From: Plantago ovata
Lineage: Eukaryota; Streptophyta; Magnoliopsida; Lamiales; Plantaginaceae
Direction: 5' to 3'
NCBI GenBank assembly: GCA_028274465.1
Contig: CM051457.1
Coordinates: 11,063,908 to 11,127,907, forward strand
Length of the DNA: 64,000 nucleotides
Shown: one piece after another, positions 11,649 to 23,800 of the stretch
Numbering within the stretch: the stretch's first letter is position 1
Layout of the letters: every line of letters starts with the position of its first letter
Program-made: the position numbers and the translations under genes
The notes under the pieces: model-generated
What the model saw: only the letters and a program-made list of their open reading frames with translations
Told to the model about the DNA's origin: nothing
Databases searched by the model: none

Positions 11649-12726
11649 CTAGGAACCGCGTCCGCGTGTGAAGTGTAATATTGTAAAATATTATTGTTTT
11701 ATTAATAATATATTGAAATAAATGGAGTGAATATTCACATTATGACTTCAAACGTAATAAAAAAATAACTAATTGAGTAATTAAATTTAATATAAATGGT
11801 GTGCTATAAATGTATATAGTTTTTGTAGTTATGCAATTAATAGTTTTGAATTGAACTATATTAGACATACCGAAAGTATTCTTCCGATGAGTCAAGAACC
11901 ATCAGATACATCTCTAGACTTTGGAAACATTCAACTTCAAAAAATCTACAATGCATCTTTTTCGCATGTTAATTAGTATTCTTCATCAGTTGAATATATT
12001 ATCAAGTGCTTCATATAAACATTCTAGTTTCATAATATGATGTCATTAGCTATTTTTATCGTATAATTTAAGAATAATTTAAGGTCAAAATGACCATCGA
12101 AAAAATCAACAAAATCAAGTGTTACATTTATTATTGGACGGAGGAAGTATGTCTTTTTTTATAAGAACATATCATGGTTATTTGTAAAATTAAGTATAAT
12201 ACGTCATACAACTTTATGTTAAAAAATAAAAATTTAAGAAGAGAATAAATAAAAATGAAAAAAATTACGTCAATAAGATTCGAATCCAACACCTTCAACT
12301 AAAATAATGATACAAATAATAGAGAAAAATCACGCCAACAAGATTTGAACCAACCACCTTCAATAAAAATAATAATAATAATGGAGAAAAATCACGCCAA
12401 CAGAATTCGAACCCTACATCTTTTAATTAACTAATGACACATGTACGCACCAGATTGAAATTGGATAAGTAAGATCAACGGATTAAAATTGATTGGTAGA
12501 TCAATCAATTGGTTAAATCAACCGACTTATTATATTACTTTAAAATATATTTTGTGAATTTAATATTACTATCAAACTCTACTCACGGCCTAGTAGCAAT
12601 ATATTTTGTGAATTTGTGTACACATACCGTAAATATTCAGCATAATTAATTAATTCGTTTGTAAATTAATTAAATAATAATACGGATCATGTTAATCAAT
12701 TTGAAATATGCACGAATAATAAAATA
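11649..12726 (-). mobile_element. Helitron-like repeat, copy A of a head-to-tail array
   Basis: On the minus strand this copy ends in CTAG followed by T (plus strand A then CTAGGAACCGCG at 11649), as expected for a Helitron 3' end inserted between A and T. It is nearly identical over about 1.08 kb to copy B next door. The hairpin near the terminus is partly deleted (CCGCGTCCGCGTGTG against the full palindrome in copy B). It also holds the right half of a Stowaway-like element (GGACGGAGGAAGTA near 12135). No Rep/helicase gene is present. Confidence 0.55.
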
Positions 12727-13816
12727 CTAGGAACCGCGTCACACGCTACGCGTGTGAAGTGTAATATTGTAAAATATTATTGTTTTATTAATAATATATT
12801 GAAATAAATGGAGTGAATATATAATCTTCACATTATGACTTCAAACGTAATAAAAAAATAACTAATTGAGTAATTAAATTTAATATAAATGGTGTGCTAT
12901 AAATGTATATAGTTTTTGTAGTTATGCAATTAATAGTTTTGAATTGAACTATATTAGACATACGAAAAGTATTATTCCGATGAGTCAAGAACCATCATAT
13001 ACATCTCTAGACTTTGGAAACATTTAACTTCAAAAAATATGCAATGCATCTTTTTCGCATGTTAATTGGTATTCTTCATCAGTTGAATATATTATCAAGT
13101 GCTTCATATAAACATTCTAGTTTCATAATATGATGTTTTTAGATATTTTATCGTATAATTTAAGAATAATTTAAGGTCAAAATGACCATCGAAAAACTCA
13201 ACAAAATCAAGTGTTACATTTATTATTGGACGGAGGAAGTATGTCTTTTTTTTATAAGAACATATCATGGTTATTTGTAAAATTAAGTATAATACGTCAT
13301 ACAACTTTATGTTAAAAATAAAATTTAAGATGAGAATAAATAAAAATGAAAAAAATTACGTCAATAAGATTCGAACCAACACCTTCAACTAAAATAATGA
13401 TACAAATAATAGAGAAAAATCACGCCAACAAGATTTGAACCAACCAACTTCAATAAAAATAATAATAATAATGGAGAAAAATCACGCCAACAGGATTCGA
13501 ACCCTACATCTTTTAATTAACTAATGACACATGTACGCACCAGATTGAAATTGGATAAGTAAGATCAACGGATTAAAATTGATTGGTAGGTCAATCAATT
13601 GGTTAAATCAACCGACTTATTATATTACTTTAAAATATATTTTGTGAATTTAATATTACTATCAAACTCTACTCACGGCCTAGTAGCAATATATTTTGTG
13701 AATTTGTGTACACATACCGCAAATATTCAGCATAATTAATTAATTCGTTTGTAAATTAATTAAATAATACTACGGATCATGTTAATCAATTTGAAATATG
13801 CACGAATAATAAAATA
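12727..13816 (-). mobile_element. Helitron-like repeat, copy B with intact 3' hairpin
   Basis: Minus-strand 3' terminus CTAG at 12727-12730 with the flanking base A at 12726. Nine bases inside lies a perfect hairpin, CACACGC-TAC-GCGTGTG (12740-12756). A short hairpin about 10 nt from a CTRR terminus is the hallmark of Helitron 3' ends. The rest matches copy A with a few small differences (an inserted AT-rich hexamer-scale block near 12815, scattered substitutions). The 5' terminus (TC...) was not recognised in this array. Confidence 0.6.
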
Positions 13817-14520
13817 TTACTCACCAACCCGATAAAACTAAATATCTCAATAATTTTATGCACGAATTATAAAATATTAGTCACCAACCCGATAAAACTA
13901 AATATCTCAACAATTTTTTTAAAATCAAATATCAAAATAGGAATTTCAAAAGGAAAAAATACTTAATGACACATGTACGCACCAGATTGAAACTGAATAA
14001 GTAAGATCAACGGTTTAAAATTGATTAAGAGTTGGAATAAAAATAAAAATAATAACAATAATATTACTATCAAACTCTACTCACGTCCTAGTAGCAATAT
14101 GTTTTGTGAATTTAATATTACTATCAAACTCTAATCACGGCCTAGTAGCAATATATTTTGTGAATTTGTGTACACATACCGCTAATATTCAGCATAATTA
14201 ATTAATTCGTTTGTAAATTAAATAATAATACGGATCATGTTAATCAATTTGAAATATGCACGAATAATAAAGTATTAGTCACCAACCCGATAAAACTAAA
14301 CATCTCAATAATTTTATGCACGAATAATAAAATATTAGTCACCAACCTGATAAAACTAAATATCTCAATAAATTTTTTAAAATCAAATATCAAAATAGGA
14401 ATTTTAAAAGGAAAAAATACTTAATGACACATGTACGCACCAGATTGAAACTGAATAAGTAAGATCAACGGTTTAAAATTAATTGGTAGGTCAATCAATT
14501 GATTGAATCAACGGCCTTAC
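13817..14520 (-). repeat. Rearranged third part of the Helitron-like array
   Basis: Contains two pairs of about 60-bp repeats starting ATGCACGAATAATAAAAT (13798-13917 and 14257-14375). It also holds repeats of an ACACATGTACGCACCAGATT block (about 13970 and 14429) and of a CTCACGGCCTAGTAGC block, all shared with copies A and B. It looks like the 5' portion of the same element with its own internal duplication of about 460 bp. Confidence 0.55.
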
Positions 14521-15395
14521 TATATTTAAAAAAAAATAAAAATAGTTTAAGTATGGAGTAGTCTATCGTTTCAATTCAATTAATTTCTTTATAATTACTT
14601 TTGATATTATAAATAATGTCTCTTTATTCCGTTAAAAACCTTATACAAGAATAATCAAACGTGGGCTTACTAGTACAGCTAAGAATAATTTGGCGGAGGC
14701 AGGCAGCAGGGAGTCATGACACTCATGACATTGAGCCGTGTCGTCGCAGCCACGTGGGTCCTAGGTGGACTGCATGGCCAAAATCAAAATTATGCTTAAT
14801 TTTTGTTTCCATTCTTGGCCTTAATAATCCAAGCAACTACTCATGCTACCCTTTGAAAATATCTACACCATCTAGTCATCGGTTAAGACTTGAAAGTTAA
14901 AAGATATTCTCCATGACTAGTTAATCAATCCGTACGGCAAAACTTTATCTTCACACTTAAAAAACATGTTTTTAAAAATTAAAGATAGAATGATGCAATA
15001 TTAAAAGTATTTGATGATATAATTTCACAAAAGGAGAATGAATCACAATGCTAATTTAAATTAGTTGGAGTAAATTATATTATTCTTTGAAGAGTAAGAT
15101 GTAATTTTATTATCTGAACAAAAAATACGATGTTTTGAAGTATGGTACTAGGAGTAGTAGTATTTTAATGAATAAAATAAAATGATGATCCAGTAGTCAT
15201 CTCATTTCTTATGCTTAAAGAAACTGCGGTCGTTTCATCTACGTCTCGTGGTCGTGGTGCACGATGTTATATCCACGATTCACTTAACTAGTGGCTCGTC
15301 GACGGGTCTGACTTGCCATGTCACCTTTATGTGCTGGTAAGGGTTTTTTGCATTTCTCTCTCTAGAAAGTTAAAGCGGTGCACAGAAAAACTCTT
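14521..15395. other. Upstream region of the F-box gene
   Basis: No gene seen. Includes a GC-richer patch at 14690-14775 with CACGTGG, a G-box-like motif, at about 14752. This may be distal promoter sequence of the F-box gene. Confidence 0.35.
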
Positions 15396-15414
15396 GAGAG
15401 AGAGAGAGAGAGAG
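15396..15414 (+). repeat. GA microsatellite in the F-box gene promoter
   Basis: An uninterrupted (GA)n run just upstream of a TATA-like motif. GA/CT tracts are common core-promoter or 5'-UTR features in plants. Confidence 0.7.
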
Positions 15415-15439
15415 AATCCGAGTTCATCATCTGTCTCCC

Positions 15440-15446
15440 TATAAAA
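15440..15446 (+). promoter_or_regulatory. Possible TATA box of the F-box gene
   Basis: TATAAAA in a CTCCC-flanked context, 191 bp upstream of the ATG at 15638. Transcription would start near 15470 and give a 5' UTR of about 165 bases. Inferred from sequence only. Confidence 0.4.
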
Positions 15447-15637
15447 TCAACACGACGTGTATCACTTTCAATTTTTTACCACTTCCTCTTCTCTAAGCAG
15501 GTCAAAAACCAAAAACCCCATGAAAATTGGATAGAATCAAACAAAAACACACACAGTACACACGCTCAGTTCAAAAAAATGCTGGTAATCTATTGATTTC
15601 GAGTTCGAATCTGAGTTCTGCTTGCTTTATCGTTTCC

Positions 15638-18600
15638 ATGGAGGAAAAACAGGGAGACACGAAGAAGCCTAGGATTGGAAATTTCCAAGGCGAGTCCTCG
15701 AGCATTGAGGATGATAGCGGCGGTGGCGGAGAGGATCCGCTGGCGCTGTTTGGTTCGGGAATCATGATGATGATACTTGGAAAACTTGACGCACGCAGCG
15801 TGGCACTAGCTCGTTTGGTCTCACGGGGATGGCTTTCCGTCGCTTCCGGTGACAGAATTTGGGCACCTAAGGTTACTATTTATCTTTTCTCTGCTGCTAA
15901 TCGGCCAATTTTTACTTCCTCTTTTGCTATTTATTCGTATACTATATACTGTTATATTTTTACACTTATATTTTATTTTTGTAATGCCAACAGCTACTAG
16001 AATAGTTCATTGATTCAATGTTTCATATACTAGAATAGTTCAATTTTTAGGTCTCAGTTTTAAGTGTGCTACTATTGGGTTTAATTTAATTTCCTTGCCT
16101 CGGTAACTGTTTGGTTTCTACTGCAAGTTGCATTATGGTTATACTTTTAAGGTTGCCTTTAGTTACTACCACTACTACCTTTAAGCTCTTGGATTGTAAA
16201 AGACATATGGTGTCCTTTTGGAAGGGGGTACTTTATAGATTACAGTATATTTGGGAAATATTTCGTCTTATCAACAGATCTGCTAAGAAAATAAGACTTG
16301 TGTCTTTGTAAAGAATTTCATCCAGTCCTATTTGCTTTCAGGAATAGTAAGAATCTGTAGAATGTTCAGGAGGGCTTGTCCAATGGATTTAAAACTTGGA
16401 TGGAAATCATGGTAAATAACATTGTATATATAAATGGTATATTATGCCAAGATTCATTAAGCTTGCTTGATATCTGATTGGAGCTACTAATGTCTGGTCA
16501 CAGATGACTTTACAGGCCTAGGGTCATAGATTGAGATAGGCAATCTAATCATTTTTTTTTTACCAAACTGATTTGGATAGTGGTACCATATTTTCTTGAT
16601 GCAGAAGTTAATATGCATATTGTCACGGGCACCATCAATTGTACTACTATGTAGTTAGCCTTTGTGAGAACCCTCTTTCATTCATTTGGTTGCTGAAATA
16701 TTCATATTTAGCCTTTCTTTTCTGGTGTTATTTTCCCAATGCAGTGTATGAAACATATATACAAGTGTGGTTTCTGTGTGTCTCTGTGCAATTAACTGGA
16801 GACGTTTCTTAGATTAATTTATGTTTTTTCTTTTGTATATTTTTTAATCTCGAGGTCACTTTTGGAGATACAGCATGTCTCTTCATATAAGAGGCTGTCA
16901 TCATTATTGGCTGTCCCTGATCTTGCGTTCCAGTTCGCTGCTTTATATGAGCAAGAAACAAGACCAAAACCGTTTGCTTCCGGGTACCAGCAAAACTTAA
17001 AAACTATGATTAAGCGGTCTAGATAAGTTTAAGGACTGTTGACGAGTTACTGATTACTTATTTATTCATTTACGTATGTGTGTTCTTTTTTTTTTTTGGT
17101 TGTGGTCATGTGAAGTCTAGGGAACTAGACGATCATGACATGTGTTTGATCTGGTATGGTGTTTCAGGGACTTCATGAGTTCTAGTTTCTTTGCCCAATC
17201 ACTTTCTGGGCGATTATATTGAGCAGCCCACAATATGTCGCATGCTGTTTGAAAACCGACTCAACTGTTCATAGTCTGACAGTGGAAAACAGAACAGGGT
17301 TTCATATGTTAATGGTGTGTTGTAGATGTTAGAAGTTTAGTCTGAGTCCTTTTGATGTCATGTCCTTTGTAGGACTGTTGAGACCATGTGGAAGAACTGA
17401 TAGAATTGGAGGGTATTGAAGGTCCTGAACTTGGTCCGTAACTTATATCTAGTCTTGTGATAAATTTAGTTGAAGGGGCTGTTAGAGAATGAACACCTGG
17501 TGCATAAAGAGGATCAGAAAGGACCTTACTTGCGAGAAAGATGTTGAAGTACTAGATTCTATCTGATTTTTCTGATGTCACTGGGTTCTGTTAAAAGATT
17601 GAAGTTTTCCTAGTGGCCTTTGGCAAGTAAAATACCTGGATAGCAGGAATTATGACAGATCGTATTACTTTGTGTTCTTTATTTATGTAAATTGGGTTGA
17701 TGCCCTTGCCAGCAGTGGTGACTAAAGGATTTTATGGGATTTTGATTGGTGAGGTGATTTATTTGTCAGGAGACTAGTTGCAGTTATACTGGAAAGATGG
17801 AAGAACTATGATATCATCAATGGTAAGATCTTCAAATGCATTTATTGAGCAAGAATTGATATTATAATGTTTGTGTTATGTGAGTTTTTGAGGTGAATAG
17901 TAGGAGACATGTTGGCATTTAAGTTGGTGAAATAAGGATTATGCTACAAGGTGATAATACGGGAGTGGTGGTTTCTAGTGGGATGTCTTCCAACTTTCCT
18001 AGTGTGATAGTTGAGATGAGAGATCCATTCTTTAGTATAATCCCAGGAGATCTAGATCTGTTCAACACAGGAAGGTGGATGGAATGTGAGAATTTCTGTG
18101 TCATTCAAGTCTTATTAAGATTTTCTTGGATGGGTTTTGTCAGGATGACTGTCCATTTAATCATCAGTAAACCAACCAAACCTGCTTGTTGCACAGTGGG
18201 CAGTGTTTTGGTTCTGATTTTCAGTGAGCTCATAGTCGTGTGGCTCAAGAAAGTACGCTGCATGAAAACCTAGTCTTAAGAATTTAGACGTGCAAATGCA
18301 ATATTACTTTGTTGTCGGATTTTCTTAAGTTGGCTTGCTGGAAGAACTTGTTGGAATGTTGGACCTGTAAGCTTTGTGGTTTCTATAGGTTCTCCTTTTA
18401 GGTGAGTTTATGGCAAGTGTGCCAGTAAATAATGTGTTGTATGGGGAGTGAGTTTCCTTTAGATGATCAACTCCCTGAGCTACTTCCCAATTGAGGCTCT
18501 GTTTAAAATAGAAGCAATGGTTTCTTTGGATTATGGAGTTCCCTTTAGATGATGATAATCCTTGAGCTACTTCCTCAGTTTAGGTTCTCTTGAAAATATA

Positions 18601-20795
18601 AGCCTCCACAAGTAGGAAAAAGTTATTTCTGTCATTAAAAACAAAATGTAAGATGTCATGCCAATGCTTTTTGTTATTCTTGTTGAGATCTCAAACAGCT
18701 ACTTCTAGTTTGAGAACAGATAAGAAAGAAATAAGAAAATGTCGGCACCTCATAATAGAGCAGAGTTGTTAACTACAGCTTTGAGTGCTCGTGTAGAAGT
18801 AAATAACTTATCTGTGGTTTGCATTTCATGTTTGCTTTGTTAAATTGCTAAAACTGTATGTGTTTCTGATGCTTGTGCACTGTTGTGGTACTCAAAATCT
18901 GAACATTGCTATGTGGTCTGTTTTGCATAGTCTCCGTCTCCGTTGTCTTCATGCTCTGAGATTGAGGCTTGCTGTGATGTTATCTTTGCTATTTTGTTTG
19001 AGGGCCTTAAATACGTAGTTCACATCTGTGTAGCATGTGGATTCTGTTTTTAACTTTTAAGCGGATACGTTACCTTTGTAATATTCCTTACAATGGGCAG
19101 TGCGGCTACTTCCTGCTTTTAGTATATGTAGTGGTATCCCTGCCCCACTTCCTTCGGTTTCATGCTCTTGAAGGACCTGTGTTTTGAACAGCTTCCGTAC
19201 TTCTCATCTCTTCCAGAATGATGGACATTTCTTTTAACACCACCATCCTGATGCTGTTTTAGTGGTTAGGTCGCGTGCTTCACATGCATTTTGTTATTCT
19301 TTTTCTTGTTTTCCTTTTATTTTTCCACCTGAAGGGAAAATGAGAGAACAAAATGGATGACAATATCCAATTGAAATTTATTAAAATGATCCCAAGCCAA
19401 CTGAGAATAGAGTAACATGCAAAAGACATAATTGATGGGAATCATCTGAACATTAGTTGCTAATCATGATTTCTAAGACTACTATGAATGTAAAATACTA
19501 ATAATTATAAACAGTATCCTTCGAAAGTAGATTGAATGAGAAAAATTATTTTGATCTGTTGTTGGATCAATATATAAATATTAGGAAGTTAAAAAGATAA
19601 GTGACTAAACTAGTTTAAAGCATACATATTTATTCTCCTTTTTGTATCCTGGACATATTCCACTACAGTTGATACTTCATAGGAGTAGTTTCATATTCCC
19701 TCCTTAGTGGACGTACCCCTTATACCTGGAATTTCTTGTCTTTCATACGTGAAATATTGCCCCTACATAACAAGCACATATTACCCTTTCGTTACTTGAG
19801 GTCATCTTTTATCCAAATTATTATAGCTACTTGCAGTTTTCCATTTCTTTTATGAAAAACCAGCAATTTTTAATTTTCTCTCTTACATCCAACTCTAATT
19901 TTTGCCCAAAAGATATAAAAAGTTTGGGTGTGATGATGGGAGTATAAGGGTAGGTTTTTAAGTGTAAGGTCTCTTGGAATTCCCATCCTATCATTTTCTT
20001 TTCAATGCCCTTAGGACCCGTGGCCTGTGTTGCGGTTGACAAGCCTTCTTTCTATACAAGGTTCTTGTAGGTTTTAGGACTATAAGAGCACTCCTTATGG
20101 TTGAGGCTTAAATAGAGACTTTTAAACATCAGTAGCCTCAAAAAATCCTCTCACAAATGAAGTCTCCAATGATTTGGAGTTTATTTGAGGCTTTATTGTG
20201 GGTTCCACATGCTACATGTAATGTAGAGTAAAAATGGAAGAGTAGTGCATATTATTTGGAGTTTTCCTTGTGGCTTTCATATTTGGGGCTTTTTTTGGGG
20301 CCCCCCTAAGAAGCCCCTATTGGAGACTTTTTGGGGCTTCTTTTGGGATTAAAGCCTCAAATAAGCCCAAAGAAGCCTCCATAAGGAGTGATCTAAGTGC
20401 AATGTTGGGTTATGTATAGAAATAGAAAGTGTAACCGAGCAAGATAGATGAAGACATGGAGTCGACCTGATTCAGAATAATTTTGAGCATGCCCGAATTG
20501 TCTCCTGCCATGAAATACTAACTTATTTGTGATTTCTATTTATTTTGCATGTGCCCACTACTTGTATGGTAGATATCTCTATAGTTATATTTCCTCTCTT
20601 TATTGCCAAAAAATCAAGTTTCAGGAAAGATTTAAACGTCGTGTGAACTTTTACATTACAATATGCGAACTTTGGTATTTGCATTGGAAATGCAAAACGA
20701 ATTGGTCATTCCTTTGAAGTTCTTTTGATTTATTATTTATTATCTTTATTTTTATTTCTATTCTTCCCCTCCTCCCCCCATAAATTGTTTTTTGT

Positions 20796-20826
<31 letters not shown>

Positions 20827-23800
20827 CTCCACATTTTTCCATATTCATCGGACACTTGTCCATATCTTTTTGCGCACTCATTCCATTAGGTTTTTACTTG
20901 TCGGCGGGCTACTCCCTTTATTTCTTCCATTATTGGATTTTAAAAATACCATAATAATCAGCACATCCCACTTTCCCGAAATACTTCCCAAAACATTATC
21001 TTTAAAACCATTATTATTTTTGAAGGCTTCAAGAGTATGACATTCTTGTTAACCGTCCTATGCGCTAATACAACCCAAAGCATTCTATCTTGCCCCAAGT
21101 AGATGTCCAATGGGCCAGGTTCGACGCTACCTGATGTGAGCCCCACCAAAACCCGAGTAGCATTGTGATTATCGCAACGTTATTAATCGCGTATTGCATC
21201 GCGTTGGGCCCAAAAGCTGGATTCGTTGGTTGCGGTCGCGGCTGGTATACTTAAAATTATAGAATGAACATGTAAGCACTTGGGAATTCACAATATTATT
21301 ACTTAGAGCACTCCATATAAATGGACTTATTTGGGGCTAAAACCCTCAATTAGGCCCCAAATAGACTCTTAGAGTAAAGAAAAAACGAGGATGATCGTCT
21401 TTCTTCTCTCATTTTCCTTTTTTATCCAATGGATACTATAAAGGGAATGAGCAAGAAGTCGATACCATGCCTGTGTCCTCCGTGGTATAATAGAATGGGG
21501 AAAGGAAAGGGAATGAGGTATTAATTAGTAGTCCCAATTTAAGGCCTAAATTCAGAATGTTAAAAGAAAATAGAGTAATATGTTATATATGGGACCATAA
21601 AAAAAATACTAAAATAAGTCCCAAACCATTGGAGATTTCGTTTGGGAGGGGCTTTTATGTTAAAATCTCTCAATTGAGCCCAACCATAAGAAGTGCTCTT
21701 AGTCTATAGGCATGCAAAGTCGAGGAAAGTAGGAAATAAATAAGTCTTGCACAAGATAATGTCATAAACGAAAACACTAAATCAAAATCAAAGTCTTAAA
21801 TCAACATTCAAGTCCAAAAAAACACCAAATCAAATCATCCTCTCCATAATGCTTTTTCCTTTATAAACCTCTTCATCTTCCTTGTCACTTTGAACTTCAT
21901 TATACTCGTCCTCTAATTAAATATCATCAATTATCACCAATCCTTTCCTCTTAGCATTAGGCTTTGCACTTGAAGTAGAATAAGCCAACATACCTTTCTC
22001 AATCAATGATGAAGTGATGTGATTATGGGGGATTATGACTGGAATGGTGGTTGGTGATGAAATGCAGCGGCGGTGGACCGAGAGTAAGCCAACCGGCGTT
22101 GTTTCTTATTCTTTCTTTATTATCTCATGTCTTTTCTCTGTGTTCTTTCTTTCTCTTTTCCTCCTATTTTTTTGCTAATAAGTGATAAGTGGCATTTTAC
22201 CCCCACTTAGACGCATCCTAGGCAATCACGCCTGGGATGCGGTCCGCTCACCGCGGCATGTTGCGCCGACCGTGACACTTAGCTCCCCACAGGCAACCTG
22301 TCTGGTGCCGCGATCGACGCTAGGTTATCGTGTATGTTTGGGTATGTACTTTTGCCACACTTTGCAACATTAGATATATAGATAATATATCAACTTTGTG
22401 TCTTGAGTTGCTTGCAAACCTTAAAGAATCTCTAAATTTCTAATGGTGATCTATCTATAACTAAAAATAAGATAGGAAGTCGGAATCACAAAATCTGCAA
22501 AATAATAACCGTGTATTATGAGTAATAATAGACTAATGATTGTTTGGGGGCTTGTCATTATAACAACTTTATCCCAATAAGTTGGTGCACACCACCTGAA
22601 TTGAATTGATATCGGTATTAGCCATTAGGCTAGACCAAGCGAAACCATGTTTTATAATGTTGAGTGTCTATTGAAGTTATCTTGTATTGGGCCATTCGAG
22701 AAGTCCTCCTTGCGCCCTCCCCTAAGAATGGACAACCATGAGAGAAAAATGACTTGGGTAGGCCCCTCGTCTAGGTCTTAGGGAGAGGTATCGGTGATGA
22801 AGGTGGCTTGAGGTGACATTTTACATGAATCAATGAAGATAACTGTGCCACATATAGCTTAGACGACAATTATGGATGAAAATTCGTGTGCATATGCACA
22901 TGTTGTAGATGGAAGTTCAATTTTATCACCCTACTCTAGAAAGTTTGATGATTTAGGTTTTGCTCGAAAAATGGTCTAGAATCTCATCAAGTGGGATTTG
23001 AGCCGATGACCATTGCCCCTAACCATTGCCCCTAGTGGAATAAGTGATTTAGGGGTGAGTCTAACTTATGTTGCAAGTCGAAAAGTTGCTTCTCATATTG
23101 AGGTTTTAGCATCTTCAAGGTACCAATAAGTTCACTGCATTAAGGTCCCCCTTCTAGTCGATTCTCTAAGTGAACCAGTCTTGGAGTTGCAAAATTACAT
23201 GATTTCCGCAACTGCAGCTATTTAAGAATGGCATAAGTTGGCAAAATCCATTTAAGACTTTTTTTCTCTCTCTATTTTGGGTTTTGGAGCACTACATATT
23301 CCTAATTTCTCATATCAGGATTTAAACATGAGTCACACATGTATCATTGTATGATCTTGCTGAGTTCCTGTATCATTGGTATTCACTTCTGGAGCCATTA
23401 TGGACTTGCGTTTGGAACCATCTAAAAGTCCTCATGACATTTGAATCATCCAACTTTCATGTGTATGGTTTCATGCAACTTAGTATTGCAGATATGGTTA
23501 GTGTACTTTAACCACATCTCAGGACTAACTGTAGTGCAATTTCGGTTATTTAGTTCTAAACGGTGATTTATTGGACACCGTTTGTCATTGGCGAAGATGA
23601 TCCAACACCCAGAAGAGGTAGTCAAGCATGCTATAGTGTGTGTTCTTATATGCTCAATATGGAATTCTAGGGTAGATGGGAAACAAGGTCCTTCTCTTCC
23701 TTTTTGACACCCTTTCTAGGTTGTATGATTTGCTTATGCCTTGTCAAACCATCCGTGTAAGATATTTTTAATGAGCTCAATCATACACAGATACTAGACA

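Noticed and set aside
17919-18273. Overlapping open frames on both strands within F-box intron 1
   Set aside because: Neither has a recognisable domain, flanking exon signals or a neighbouring continuation; treated as chance frames.
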